Origin: Bacteroidota bacterium
Lineage (GTDB): Bacteria; Bacteroidota; Bacteroidia; Chitinophagales; Chitinophagaceae
Direction of reading: 5' to 3'
DNA: 64,000 nt
Assembly (NCBI GenBank): GCA_005789565.1
Contig: SXXL01000042.1
Coordinates: 1-64,000, forward strand
This document shows positions 1-10,400 of the stretch, in pieces; the first letter of the stretch is position 1; each line of letters starts with the position of its first letter. A program made the translations under genes and the position numbers. The notes below the pieces were generated by a model. It saw only the letters and a program-made list of their open reading frames with translations. It had not been told where the DNA came from and ran no database searches.

Positions 1-35
1 CCTTCACCCTTCACCCTTCACCCTTCATCCTTCAT
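1..35 (-). repeat. Heptad array A: (CCTTCAC)3(CCTTCAT)2, possibly extending left of window
   Basis: Five consecutive 7-bp units read directly. Confidence 0.95.
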
Positions 36-105
36 CTTCCCTAAGTCATCTACTTACACAATCTTGGTCACCCCAGCCATGGATGCGCACGAATAGTTTC
101 GTCGC

Positions 106-930
106 ATGAAAACCATCATTATTGCGACCGATTTTTCGACGGTTGCGCACAATGCCATGAATTATGGGGTGGATCTAGCTATGTCCATCGGCCACAGTAT
201 TACCATTGTACATGTTTATCAGGTGCCGGTGGCCTTAGCGGATGGTCCGCTAGTCATGGTCTCGCTCGACGACCTCCGCCAAGCGGCCGAAAAACAACTG
301 GAACAGCTCAAGGCCGATCTTCGGCATGTACACGGAAAGGAATTGAAAATCTATTCCGAGGCTATTCTGGGCAACGTGGTAGAGGAAGTACAGAAGCTGG
401 CAGAGAAGTTGGATCCGTTTGCTATTGTGATGGGGGCTACCGGCCTGACCGGTGCGCAACGCGTATTGTTCGGCAGTACGACCTTATTGGCGGTTAAAAA
501 ACTCAAGTATCCGGTAATCGTAGTGCCGGAGGGAAGGTCGTTTGGACACGGCATCAAAAAGATCGGACTTGCCTGTGATTTCCGGGAGGTGGTCGATACT
601 ATGCCCACTCGCTTCATTCAGGAATTTCAAAAAACCTTTCAGGCCGAATTACACGTGATCAATGTCGATTTTGAGAATCGGGAATTTCGGGCCGATACGC
701 CGGAACAATCGCTAATGCTACACACCTTATTAGAAAGTAGTAAACCGGTTTACCACTTTATTGAAGAAGACGATATCGAAGCCGGGCTGAACCGCTTTGC
801 GGAAGAGAACAACCTGGACCTCCTGATCACCATTCCCAAAAAGCATCGCTTTCTCGAGGCGATCTTCAAACGCAGCTCCACCAAAAAGATCCTAAAGGAA
901 GCAAGAGTGCCTGTGGTGGGAATACATTGA
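106..930 (+). CDS. Universal stress protein (two UspA-type domains)
   Basis: ORF MKTIIIATDFSTVAHNAMNYGVDLA; GATGLTGAQRVLFGSTT nucleotide-binding-like motif. Confidence 0.88.
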   Translation: MKTIIIATDFSTVAHNAMNYGVDLAMSIGHSITIVHVYQVPVALADGPLVMVSLDDLRQAAEKQLEQLKADLRHVHGKELKIYSEAILGNVVEEVQKLAEKLDPFAIVMGATGLTGAQRVLFGSTTLLAVKKLKYPVIVVPEGRSFGHGIKKIGLACDFREVVDTMPTRFIQEFQKTFQAELHVINVDFENREFRADTPEQSLMLHTLLESSKPVYHFIEEDDIEAGLNRFAEENNLDLLITIPKKHRFLEAIFKRSSTKKILKEARVPVVGIH

Positions 931-1005
931 AGGGTGAAGGGTGAAGGGTGAATGATGAAGGGTGAAGGGTGAAGGAGTTGAGAGTTGAGTGTTTAGGGTT
1001 GAGAA
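929..1005 (+). repeat. Heptad array B: GAAGGGT-type units changing to TTGAGNG-type units in the same register
   Basis: 11 consecutive 7-mers: GAAGGGT x3, GAATGAT, GAAGGGT x2, GAAGGAG, TTGAGAG, TTGAGTG, TTTAGGG, TTGAGAA. Confidence 0.95.
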
Positions 1006-1024
1006 GAACGCGGTCAGCGGACAA

Positions 1025-2059
1025 TCACTTCTTCCAATAACTACTCACTCGCAACCGTACATTCTCCCGCACGTTCAAATAATACAAATTGATATCGCCG
1101 GCGTGGTAATTGGAGGTGCGGTAAAGGAAGCTCCAGGGGAAGCGGGGTTTTTTGGTGAAGACGTAACCGCCATTGATCTGGGCGTCGGTGGTTTTCTTAT
1201 ATACCTTATTGTATTTATAGAGTACGCTTCCTAAGTTTTGTTCGCGGGAGACAAAAGTGTTGTCGGTGGTCCAGCTCAGCGGATTGGTGACCCCGATGAT
1301 GGTGCCGGTTTCTTTTACCTTATTCGGGGGTTGGAATCCTTCCTTGAAGGTGCGCCAGCTACAGAAGCAGCTGGTTTGAGTGGGGGTGGTGCAGAGCGGA
1401 ATGGTGGTGTATTCATTGGTGCGAATGGGCCAACCGATCACATAAGCCGCTACGAGTTTGGCTTGCAGGGGTTTTCCGTCGAAGAATTCTTTTAATAGCA
1501 GCGAGGCCATGAGGGCACCTTGGCTATGCCCGGCGATGATGATGGGGCGGCTGTTGTTTTCTTTTTCGAGGTAATACTGAAAAGCGGCGCGAACATCCGA
1601 ATAGGCGAGTTCAAATACTTGTCGGACTTGAGCCGTATCGGGCACGTAGAATTGTTGAATATGTCCCTGCCGATAGCGCGGTGCAAACACGCGGGCGGAG
1701 GCGTTGAATACGCTGGCCTGATAGAGCATCGCCGAGTAGTCGGTCTTGGCATTCAGGTAGGCGTCGTTGAGGTCGCCGTTGAGCTGACCGGCCGTTTCTT
1801 TACTGGTATGCGTGGTAGGGTGTATATAGAATACGTCTACTGGTTGGTCGGTGGTTTCCGATCGCAGGGGTTTGGGGACGCTGTCGGAAGGGTCCCATTT
1901 AGCGGGGTGGGCAGCCCAAGAGGACAAATCACCGTAGTTGGGGCGGCCGTCTGCACTGACCGGACCGTATTTTTTGGACAGGGGCAGGTATTTATCTGAG
2001 CACCCGGAAATGATTGAAATCAGGGATAAAACGGCCCAAAAAGACTTGTTTTTTATCAT
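1025..2059 (-). CDS. DUF3089 family alpha/beta-hydrolase-like lipoprotein
   Basis: Lipobox-like SGCS; VFYIHPTTH and IIIAGHSQGALMA motifs. Confidence 0.8.
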   Translation of the reverse strand: MIKNKSFWAVLSLISIISGCSDKYLPLSKKYGPVSADGRPNYGDLSSWAAHPAKWDPSDSVPKPLRSETTDQPVDVFYIHPTTHTSKETAGQLNGDLNDAYLNAKTDYSAMLYQASVFNASARVFAPRYRQGHIQQFYVPDTAQVRQVFELAYSDVRAAFQYYLEKENNSRPIIIAGHSQGALMASLLLKEFFDGKPLQAKLVAAYVIGWPIRTNEYTTIPLCTTPTQTSCFCSWRTFKEGFQPPNKVKETGTIIGVTNPLSWTTDNTFVSREQNLGSVLYKYNKVYKKTTDAQINGGYVFTKKPRFPWSFLYRTSNYHAGDINLYYLNVRENVRLRVSSYWKK

Positions 2060-2134
2060 AATCAGGCAAAAATCGGGTTATTTTTCGATAACCTGAGAAA
2101 AACTATTGTAGTAGCGTGAACGGCAAAAAATATT

Positions 2135-2163
2135 TTTAGTACTTTGTATTGCATAGTACTAAA
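2135..2163. promoter_or_regulatory. Inverted repeat TTTAGTACT-N11-AGTACTAAA upstream of padR, candidate PadR operator
   Basis: Perfect 9-bp arms about 35 bp before padR start, with a TAC-TTTG promoter-like element inside. Confidence 0.6.
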
Positions 2164-2197
2164 TAGTTATTATGTTTGCATTTGAAACAGTGTTCAG

Positions 2198-2545
2198 ATG
2201 AATATAGAAAATACGCAGAGTCAGATGCGAAAGGGGATTTTGGAGTACTGCATTTTGGCGGTGATCCGGCGGGGCGAGGCGTATCCGAGTGATTTGATCG
2301 CGGAGTTGAAGGGGGCGGGGTTACCGATTTTGGAGGGCACCTTATATCCGTTGTTGACGCGGTTGAAGAATGCGGGATTGTTATCGTATCGCTGGGTGGA
2401 GAGCGTGTCGGGCCCGCCTCGTAAATATTTTTCGTTGACGGAGTCTGGTCACGCAACGTATGCGGAGTTGGAGCGGACGTGGAAAGAGTTATCGGATGCG
2501 GTTGCGGTGATCACGGATCCCCAGCGGTCGTCTCATCACATATAA
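2198..2545 (+). CDS. PadR family transcriptional regulator
   Basis: MRKGILEYCILAVIRRGEAYPSDLIAELK...EGTLYPLLTRLKNAGLL, typical PadR wHTH. Confidence 0.9.
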   Translation: MNIENTQSQMRKGILEYCILAVIRRGEAYPSDLIAELKGAGLPILEGTLYPLLTRLKNAGLLSYRWVESVSGPPRKYFSLTESGHATYAELERTWKELSDAVAVITDPQRSSHHI

Positions 2546-2570
2546 TTATATAAACAATAAAAACCCTCAC

Positions 2571-3089
2571 ATGAGAAAGCATCTCTTTTTTTTGATCGGC
2601 GGCTTGTTCGCGGTCTTATTTGCCTCGGCACAATCGGATACGGTTCGTATGGATCGTTTGCAGTTGGTCTTTCCGGGTAAGGCGCAGGTGGACGAGCAGG
2701 GCAACAACAAGCGCTTTCAATTGCGGTTGGCGGACAGCTCTGCCAATTTTATGATGGTATCGGTCGACATGACGGCTATGGGCATGGACGAATCGATGGT
2801 CGTGATGATGCAGGCCTCCCCGGAATTCTGGGAGCAGACGCGCGAGGGCATGGTGGGTCAGATGGGTGGCGATGCCAAGCTGATCAAGGATGAGATGTTG
2901 GATTGGAATGGTACCAAGATGATGCAATTGCAGTTGGAGCGTCCGTCAAAAGAGGGAGGGGTTAACAGACTCATCGTTCGCATGTTCTTTTTGGGCACCA
3001 ACATGATCCAGTATGGTCACACCAACCGGAATGATAAAGCAGATGCCGCCATACGGGAGGCGTTTCTTTCTTCTTTACAGATCAAATAA
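2571..3089 (+). CDS. Hypothetical secreted protein in PadR/PspC operon
   Basis: ORF with N-terminal signal peptide, between PadR and PspC genes. Confidence 0.6.
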   Translation: MRKHLFFLIGGLFAVLFASAQSDTVRMDRLQLVFPGKAQVDEQGNNKRFQLRLADSSANFMMVSVDMTAMGMDESMVVMMQASPEFWEQTREGMVGQMGGDAKLIKDEMLDWNGTKMMQLQLERPSKEGGVNRLIVRMFFLGTNMIQYGHTNRNDKADAAIREAFLSSLQIK

Positions 3090-3109
3090 TAAAGATTGAA
3101 ATTTCGAAT

Positions 3110-4978
3110 ATGAAAAAGATATTACAGATCAACCTGAGTGGTCGTGCGATCTCGATCGAGGAGTCGGCCTATCAAACCTTGCAAGACTACCTGGTTCAAT
3201 TGCGGACCTATTTTGCAACGGAGGAAAGCCGCGAGGAGATCCTCAACGACATTGAGGGACGTATTTCCGAGTTGTTGTTTGAAAAACTGCAGCGGGGAGC
3301 CGATCGCATCACAGACAAGGAGGTGGACGAAGTGATCGCTTCGATCGGTCGACCTGAGGATTTTGACCAAGCGCCGGAGGGAAAATCCACTGCGTCGTCT
3401 ACGGCTTCTTCCTCGTATCGGCCCAAGCGGTTGTATCGGGATGCGGATGATAAAGTGTTGGGCGGTGTTTGTAGCGGCATCGCTTCGTACTTGGGTATTG
3501 ATCCGACCATTGTTCGGTTGTTGTTTGCGATCATCACGTTTGGCGGATTTGGGACTGGATTTTTGATCTACATCGTATTGTGGATTGTGTTGCCGAAGCG
3601 GGCGTTGCGGGGACAACTCGCGCGTCGCTTGTATCGCAATCCTGAGGATCGGGTGTTGGGTGGTGTGGCCGGCGGATTGGCAGCCTATTTTCAGGCACCG
3701 GTCCGCAATGTGCGCTTGATCTTTGCAGCGCCTATTCTAATCAATGCGATCTTGAGCATACTGGGTATCATCGATGATTCGATCTTCGTCAGCATTGGTT
3801 TTGGAAGTTTGACGGGAACGTTTGTGTTGGCGTATATCATTCTGTGGATCATTTTGCCGGAGGCGGTCACGACTTATCAGAAAATGGAGATGCGGGGGGA
3901 GAAGGTGGATCTGGACCGCATCCGTCAGCGTGTCAAGGAGGGGGCCGATCGCTTGGAGGATCGGATGAAATCCTGGGGGGAGGAGGTAGAGACGTCTGCC
4001 AAAGAATTGTCGGCTAAGTTTTCCGAAGTGACTCGAAAGCGTTCGGGGGTGTTGTATACCATCGGATCCATCATCCGCTTCATCATCTATTTGTTCTTGG
4101 GAACGATTGCCTTTGCCTTTTTGGTGGCTTCTGTAGCAATCTTATTTGCTGGTTTGGTGACCTGGCCGGCGCAGCAATTTATCTGGAGCAGCCCAGCGCA
4201 GCAATGGGGTTTTTGGACGATGATCTTTTTCTTCCTTTTTCTTCCGTTTTTATTTGAACTCATCTTCATTATTCGCCGATTGTTTCGGGTGCGTCGTTCG
4301 TCGCCGGCCTTGCGTTGGAGTTTTGGGATCGTATGGACCATCGGATGGATCGCCTTGTTTTGGGTGGGGGTGAGTTTGCTTCGTGACTTTCAGCATAAGG
4401 AACGATTCAGCGAGGAGGTGGTTCTTCCCCGGGCGAATGCAACGACCATGTTATTGGATCAAACGGCTCCGCCTTTTGAGTACACCGGAACCTGGCAGTG
4501 GATCAATGGTGATCCGAAGGGGTTTGATATCACCCGTGATTCTTTGAAGATCCCGGCGGTGGGTTTGCGGGTGGAGTTGAGTCCCGATTCCTTTTATCAT
4601 GCTCGTTTGTTGAAATATGCCTGGGGGCGTACGTCTGATGAGGCAAGGGATCGTCTGTCCAAAATCGAGTATGCGGTACAGGCACGTGACAGTGTGATCG
4701 ATTTGCTACCGGGATTTGGTGTGGGCATCGCTGATAAATACCGGGGGCAGCACGTGGTGGTTACCTTATTGGTGCCGAAGGGGAAATCGGTTCAATTCTC
4801 GAAGCGGATATTGGACGATCACCGTTGGTTGTCGATGCGGGATGTGGCGGAGTCGGGTCGTCCGGGCTCAGACGACGGTGTATACGAGGCCGATCTGGAT
4901 CATTTTCGTCCCGGGGTTACGTATACCATGCAAGCGGATGGGGAGTTGTATGGTCCTGATGGAACGCGTGCCCGGTAG
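3110..4978 (+). CDS. PspC domain-containing membrane protein with two PspC modules
   Basis: RLYRDADDKVLGGVCSGIASYLGIDPTIVRL and RLYRNPEDRVLGGVAGGLAAYFQAPVRNVRL. Confidence 0.88.
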   Translation: MKKILQINLSGRAISIEESAYQTLQDYLVQLRTYFATEESREEILNDIEGRISELLFEKLQRGADRITDKEVDEVIASIGRPEDFDQAPEGKSTASSTASSSYRPKRLYRDADDKVLGGVCSGIASYLGIDPTIVRLLFAIITFGGFGTGFLIYIVLWIVLPKRALRGQLARRLYRNPEDRVLGGVAGGLAAYFQAPVRNVRLIFAAPILINAILSILGIIDDSIFVSIGFGSLTGTFVLAYIILWIILPEAVTTYQKMEMRGEKVDLDRIRQRVKEGADRLEDRMKSWGEEVETSAKELSAKFSEVTRKRSGVLYTIGSIIRFIIYLFLGTIAFAFLVASVAILFAGLVTWPAQQFIWSSPAQQWGFWTMIFFFLFLPFLFELIFIIRRLFRVRRSSPALRWSFGIVWTIGWIALFWVGVSLLRDFQHKERFSEEVVLPRANATTMLLDQTAPPFEYTGTWQWINGDPKGFDITRDSLKIPAVGLRVELSPDSFYHARLLKYAWGRTSDEARDRLSKIEYAVQARDSVIDLLPGFGVGIADKYRGQHVVVTLLVPKGKSVQFSKRILDDHRWLSMRDVAESGRPGSDDGVYEADLDHFRPGVTYTMQADGELYGPDGTRAR

Positions 4979-4995
4979 GCAAGCCGGCTTTCCGT

Positions 4996-5003
4996 TACCT
5001 TTG
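4996..5003 (+). promoter_or_regulatory. TACCTTTG -7-like box before gcvT
   Basis: Matches Bacteroidota TAnnTTTG consensus. Confidence 0.5.
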
Positions 5004-5019
5004 CGGTCAATAAAGCCGT

Positions 5020-6114
5020 ATGAGCATCAAGAATACTCCCTTTAACGACAAGCACCTTGCCTTGGGCGCCAAGATGGCACCTTTTGCCGGATATAATATG
5101 CCCATTTCCTACACGGGTATCAACGACGAGCATTTGGCGGTTCGCCGCAATGCCGGGGTCTTTGATGTGAGTCACATGGGGGAGTTCGTCTTAAAAGGTC
5201 CCAAGGCGTTGGACTTGATCCAGTTCGTCACCAGCAACGACGCCTCCAAATTGAAAAAGGGGATGGCTCAATACAGTTGTTTTCCCAATGATATCGGTGG
5301 TATCGTAGATGATCTGTTGGTGTATTGCCTGGAGGAGAACAGCGCGTACATGTTGGTGGTGAATGCTTCCAACATCGAGAAGGATTGGAATTGGATCCAG
5401 TCGCACAACCGCGATCACGTCGAGATGCATAACATCTCCGATAAAACGGCGTTGTTGGCGGTGCAGGGACCCAACGCCACCAAGATGTTGCAACCGCTCA
5501 CGGAGATGGACATCCTCAATCTGAAATATTATACGTTCGTCAAAGGAACATTTGCCGGGGTCGATAATGTCTTGATCAGTGCCACGGGTTATACCGGTGC
5601 CGGCGGGGTGGAGATCTATTTTGATCCCACCGAGGGGGCGGCGGATAAGATCTGGGAGGCAATTTTCGAGATCGGAGGGCCACAGGGATTGAAGCCGATC
5701 GGATTGGGTGCTCGTGATACGCTGCGCCTGGAAATGGGCTTTAGCCTTTATGGAAACGATATCGACGATACCACTTCTCCATTAGAGGCCGGGTTGGGCT
5801 GGATCACCAAATTGAATAAGGAAACCTTTCTCTCGCATGATTTTCTGGAATCCCAAAAGCAGCGGGGGGTTAGCCGTAAGCTGGTGGGATTGGAGATGAT
5901 CGACAAAGGCATACCTCGGAACGGCTATGTGATCGCGGATTTGGAAGGAAATCCGATCGGGCATGTAACCTCCGGTACGCAATCGCCCAGCTTGGGCAAG
6001 GCCATTGGCATGGGGTATGTCAAACCCGAGTGGGCGGCCATCGATACACCGGTGACCATTATCGTCCGGGATAAACCCTTGCAGGCGCGGGTGGCCAAGA
6101 TCCCGTTCCAGTAA
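5020..6114 (+). CDS. gcvT: Glycine cleavage system aminomethyltransferase (T protein)
   Basis: Full-length GcvT-like [32 protein letters not shown]. Confidence 0.93.
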   Translation: MSIKNTPFNDKHLALGAKMAPFAGYNMPISYTGINDEHLAVRRNAGVFDVSHMGEFVLKGPKALDLIQFVTSNDASKLKKGMAQYSCFPNDIGGIVDDLLVYCLEENSAYMLVVNASNIEKDWNWIQSHNRDHVEMHNISDKTALLAVQGPNATKMLQPLTEMDILNLKYYTFVKGTFAGVDNVLISATGYTGAGGVEIYFDPTEGAADKIWEAIFEIGGPQGLKPIGLGARDTLRLEMGFSLYGNDIDDTTSPLEAGLGWITKLNKETFLSHDFLESQKQRGVSRKLVGLEMIDKGIPRNGYVIADLEGNPIGHVTSGTQSPSLGKAIGMGYVKPEWAAIDTPVTIIVRDKPLQARVAKIPFQ

Positions 6115-6133
6115 AACGCGGGCTTCGGTTTCT

Positions 6134-6141
6134 TACATTTG
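6134..6141 (+). promoter_or_regulatory. TACATTTG -7-like box 7 nt before the SRPBCC gene
   Basis: TAnnTTTG match. Confidence 0.5.
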
Positions 6142-6148
6142 CCGAGGT

Positions 6149-6625
6149 ATGCCCACCATTCACCTCACCACTTTCATTGCTCAATCGGCCGATGTCGTAT
6201 TCGATCTTGCGCGACATGTGGGGTTGCAGCGCGATGCACTCTCGTCCTATCGGCAACAGGCCGTGGCCGGAACGCGTTTCGGATTGCTGGAGTCGGGCGA
6301 GACGATCACGTGGCGGGCGCATCATTTTTTCAGCGACCGACTGATCCGTTTCAAGGTGTTGGATATGATTCCCGGAGATCGCCTCATTTTGGAGCAGATG
6401 ATGGGACCTTTTCATTCCTTTCGGGAGGAGCGGTATGTGAAGTCCTGTGAAAACGGCTCGATCCTGATCGATCTGGTGCACTATGAATGGAAGCAAGGTC
6501 GGTTGGGCCGGGTGGCGGACCGGCTGTACCTGGGAAGTTATCTCGAAAAAATATTGAACCTTCACATCGACGCCATTCGGAAATCAGCCGAAAGCAAGCG
6601 ATGGCAAACCTATTTGATGAAATGA
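6149..6625 (+). CDS. SRPBCC family protein
   Basis: MPTIHLTTFIAQSADVVFDLARHVGLQ; START/SRPBCC-like pattern; stop overlaps next start (ATGA). Confidence 0.72.
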   Translation: MPTIHLTTFIAQSADVVFDLARHVGLQRDALSSYRQQAVAGTRFGLLESGETITWRAHHFFSDRLIRFKVLDMIPGDRLILEQMMGPFHSFREERYVKSCENGSILIDLVHYEWKQGRLGRVADRLYLGSYLEKILNLHIDAIRKSAESKRWQTYLMK

Positions 6626-7380
6626 GTCAGTCTAAACCTTCTCTGCATACTTGTTTATCTCCGGCCTTGTTGCACTTATACGACTTGTCGAACAGTGTGA
6701 TGGTGATCATTGATGTTTTTCGGGCCACCTCTACCATTGCTTCCGCGTTGCACAACGGCGCGAGGTCCGTGATTCCCGTCGATTCCGTCCCCAAGGCCAT
6801 CGAGATCAGCAAAAGCATTGACGGGATCGCGGCCGGTGAGCGGGATGGTATGATCGCCGAGGGGCTGCAGCACGGCAATTCTCCCCTCGAGTATACGCGT
6901 GATTTCATCGGCGGGCGTACACTGGTACTGACAACCACCAATGGCACGCGGCTTTTGCAGATGGCTCTCGACCGTCATGCCGATACCATTATCAGCGGGT
7001 CTTTTCCCAACCTCTCCAAGGTCTGTGATTACCTGTTGGCCTCTGGTAAGTCGGTGATCCTGGGTTGTGCGGGCTGGAAGGATCGTTTCAATCTGGAGGA
7101 TACCTTATTTGCGGGAGCCGTGATCGATCGGCTCGAGCAACACGTCACGATCCATTGTGATTCGTCGCGCATGGCGGTGGATCAATATCGTCGGCAACAA
7201 GCGGATCTGATCGGTTTTGCCCCTCAGCTCACGCATTACCACCGGTTGGTGAATCGGTTCGGACTGATCAAAGACATCGAGTTCTGCCTGACCGTAGACG
7301 CTGCTCCGGTTTTACCGGTGTACCGGGATGGGCGCTTGGTGGCGGACGTCCACGCAGCGGACAATCCCTTCGGTAAATAA
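6622..7380 (+). CDS. comB: 2-phosphosulfolactate phosphatase
   Basis: VMVIIDVFRATSTIASAL, LVLTTTNGTRLL, VILGCAGWKDRFNLEDTLFAGA; start placed at ATG 6622 inside the longer ORF 6487..7380. Confidence 0.85.
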   Translation: MSQSKPSLHTCLSPALLHLYDLSNSVMVIIDVFRATSTIASALHNGARSVIPVDSVPKAIEISKSIDGIAAGERDGMIAEGLQHGNSPLEYTRDFIGGRTLVLTTTNGTRLLQMALDRHADTIISGSFPNLSKVCDYLLASGKSVILGCAGWKDRFNLEDTLFAGAVIDRLEQHVTIHCDSSRMAVDQYRRQQADLIGFAPQLTHYHRLVNRFGLIKDIEFCLTVDAAPVLPVYRDGRLVADVHAADNPFGK

Positions 7381-7420
7381 CTTCCTGCCAATTTCCTTCG
7401 TAATCTGACAATCTTTCGCA

Positions 7421-7428
7421 TACCTTTG
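7421..7428 (+). promoter_or_regulatory. TACCTTTG -7-like box before SNF2 gene
   Basis: TAnnTTTG match overlapping the TTG annotated by the ORF track. Confidence 0.5.
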
Positions 7429-7452
7429 CCGGTTACTCCAATCGACTCAGGG

Positions 7453-10400
7453 GTGACGTTAAAATCGCAATACCCCTTGGCCTTACCCCACCTGCTCAAA
7501 CCCATTTACACGTTAGGCACTGACGAGACCATTCGTCGAGGCAAAAAGATCCATGCCATCGGGTACGCGGAATTGGCCGATTACGACGACTTGTTTGCCA
7601 CGGCGGTGTTTCGGGTGAAGGACGATAATTATGCGACATCCTACAAAGTTCACATCCAGCAATTCAAGGAGCCCTCGACTATTACGTTGCGTTGTACTTG
7701 TCCCTATAACATCGGCGATATCTGTCGCCATGAGGTAGCGGCCCTGCTGCAGTTACAGGAAATGTTGGACCGAGGGCAGTTGCGCACCGGGCATGCCACG
7801 TTCGATCAGCGCCACACGGTCGCTAAGATGAAGCAGATCGAGCTGAAGACCTTGCGGATGTTGAGTGGTCCCGATATCTTTTCGGCCGCGGAGAATTTTC
7901 TTCGGACGCAGAAGGCTAAGATCGAGTATGCTGAGAATGAGGTGATAAGGGCGAATGTGACGCTTGAGGGTCAGACTTATTTGGTCATGATCAAGAAGAA
8001 CGAGGAGCGACATTTTGATACGAGCTGCGATTATGTGGATGAGCGCCACGCACTTTGTCTGCCGAAAGTCATCGTGTTCCTCCAACTCCTTCACACGTAT
8101 GGAGCCAATTATTTTGACAGTATTCGAAACTGGGACAAGGAGAAGAACAAACTTCTGGAGGCCTACGGCTATTCCTTGAAAGATGACCTGACCGGTAAAT
8201 TTGAATTTTCCTACAAGGATGGAAAGCCATTCCTGCGCGTACTGGATGCATCGATCAAGCGGGTGACCCCGTTGGTTACCACGCCTCGTCCCAGTGTACT
8301 CCAGCCCAAGCCTGTTATGCCGGTAGCGGTGGTGGCGGACGAGGAGCAACCGCAACCGGCCCTGATTCATGCCAAGCGGGTGGGGGTCGTGTTCGTCTTT
8401 CAAAAGAAGAGCTATCCGTATTTCAGCGTGGAGGCGGTACTGGGTGAGCCCAACGCTTCCGGCAGCGGGTTTGCCGGCAAGGTGGAGAAGCTCGACATCA
8501 CCCGACATGTTTCGGGCATCGATATTTCCGAGGAGGATCAGGAATGGATCGGTTTACTGCGAAAGATGCAGGCACCGGAGATCAACAAATATGTAAGCCG
8601 AAACTCTCCTTTCTCCGGCATTTGGGAGAACATCGTTCAGTCGGCGGATGAGGAGTTACCGGAAGACACCCGTGACCTGATCACGGAGTATCTCCTGCCC
8701 AAATTGAAGAAACTATTTTCTGAGTTGGATGCGGGCTGGGCCTATTGTCTGCCACCGGGCAAGCCTTTTACGACGGCGAACCTGCAGCCTTTGCAATTGG
8801 AGTCACAACCGGCTCAATTGTTGCTTTCGGTCAAGAAAAAAAGTAGTTATCAGGTGACCGGTCGCATGAAATCCGGGGTGAGTGAGCTTCCGCTCAGCGA
8901 TCAGGAATACGATACACCTTTATTCTTCGTTTACAACCATCAGGCTTGGTTATGGCCCGACAAGGATCGGATCCGGATGGTCGAGCGATTTCGTTCGGGC
9001 GGCAAGCAAACGATCACGGCCGGTGCCTGGCCGGATTACCTGAAAAATGAGTTGGTGCCGTTGGCCCGTCAGTATGCGATCCAATTCGAAAAGGGCATTA
9101 TGCAGTCGGTGAAGGATGAGTCGCCGGCCCTCAGCCTCTATCTCGCCGAGCGAAATGATCACTTGGTATTTCAGCCACGCTTTGCTTATTTGGGGTACGA
9201 GGTAACGCCTTCGGACCGCGATGAGTTGATCGTGCCGCAAGGCGAGAAGGTGATGGTGATCCAGCGTCGGCGCGACAAGGAGCAGGTGTTCATCGATCGG
9301 ATGCGGGCGTTGCATTCCGGTTTTGCCTACGACGAAGCCACGCATACACTTGCCCTGAAGGGTACGGAGATCCTGAAGAATAACTGGTTCTTTTTGTTCG
9401 TGGATGCGATGAAGGAGTTGAAGACGCCGGTGTATGGATTTGAATCGCTTCGGAATTTTCGTTTCAATACGGCCAAGCCGCAGACCCGGGTATTCATCAG
9501 CAGTCATACCGACTGGTTCGATGCCAAGGTCGATATATTATATGGCGATCAGCGGGTGACGGTTGCCGAGGTCAAGCGAGCCTTGGCGAATAATCAGTCC
9601 TTTGTACAACTCGACGACGGTACGCTGGGCATATTGCCCGATGAGTGGCTCAAGAAATATGCCTTGTTGTTTCGGGTGGGTGAGGGAAAGAACGATCAGC
9701 TTCGATTGTCGCGTTTTCACGTTTCGGTATTGGATGAATTGTACGCGCAGCGCGATGAATCGCAGCAGGAGATCGAGTTAGAGGAAAAATACGAGCGGAT
9801 CCGAGATCAGCATCAGATCCAGTCGGTCGAACCCTCCGAAACCCTGATGCCCATCCTGCGGCCTTACCAAGTTTCCGGATTTCAGTGGCTGAATTATTTG
9901 CGGGAAGTAGGTTGGGGGGGCATTTTGGCGGATGATATGGGATTGGGTAAGACCGTTCAGGCCTTGTCGATGCTGGAGCATTTTCGTCGAACCGAAGGCA
10001 AGTTGCGGGCGCTGGTGGTTTGCCCAACTACCCTGATCTATAACTGGGAGAATGAGATTCGCAAATTCACGCCTACGCTCACCTATCGCATTCATCACGG
10101 CGCGGCACGGATCCGTCAGCCCGAATCCCTGGCCGAGCCCGAGATCCTGATTACCACCTATGGCACGTTGCGCAGCGACATCAAGATCCTGAGTGCGCTA
10201 CCGTTGGATTACGTGCTGCTCGACGAATCGCAGGCCATCAAGAATCCGGCCAGCAAGGTGACGCGGGCGGCGGGATTGTTGCAGGCGAAATATCGACTTT
10301 GCATGAGTGGAACGCCGTTGCAGAACAATACGTTTGACATCTATGCGCAGATGCATTTTTTGAATCCCGGAATGTTGGGCACGATGGAGTTTTTCAAACA

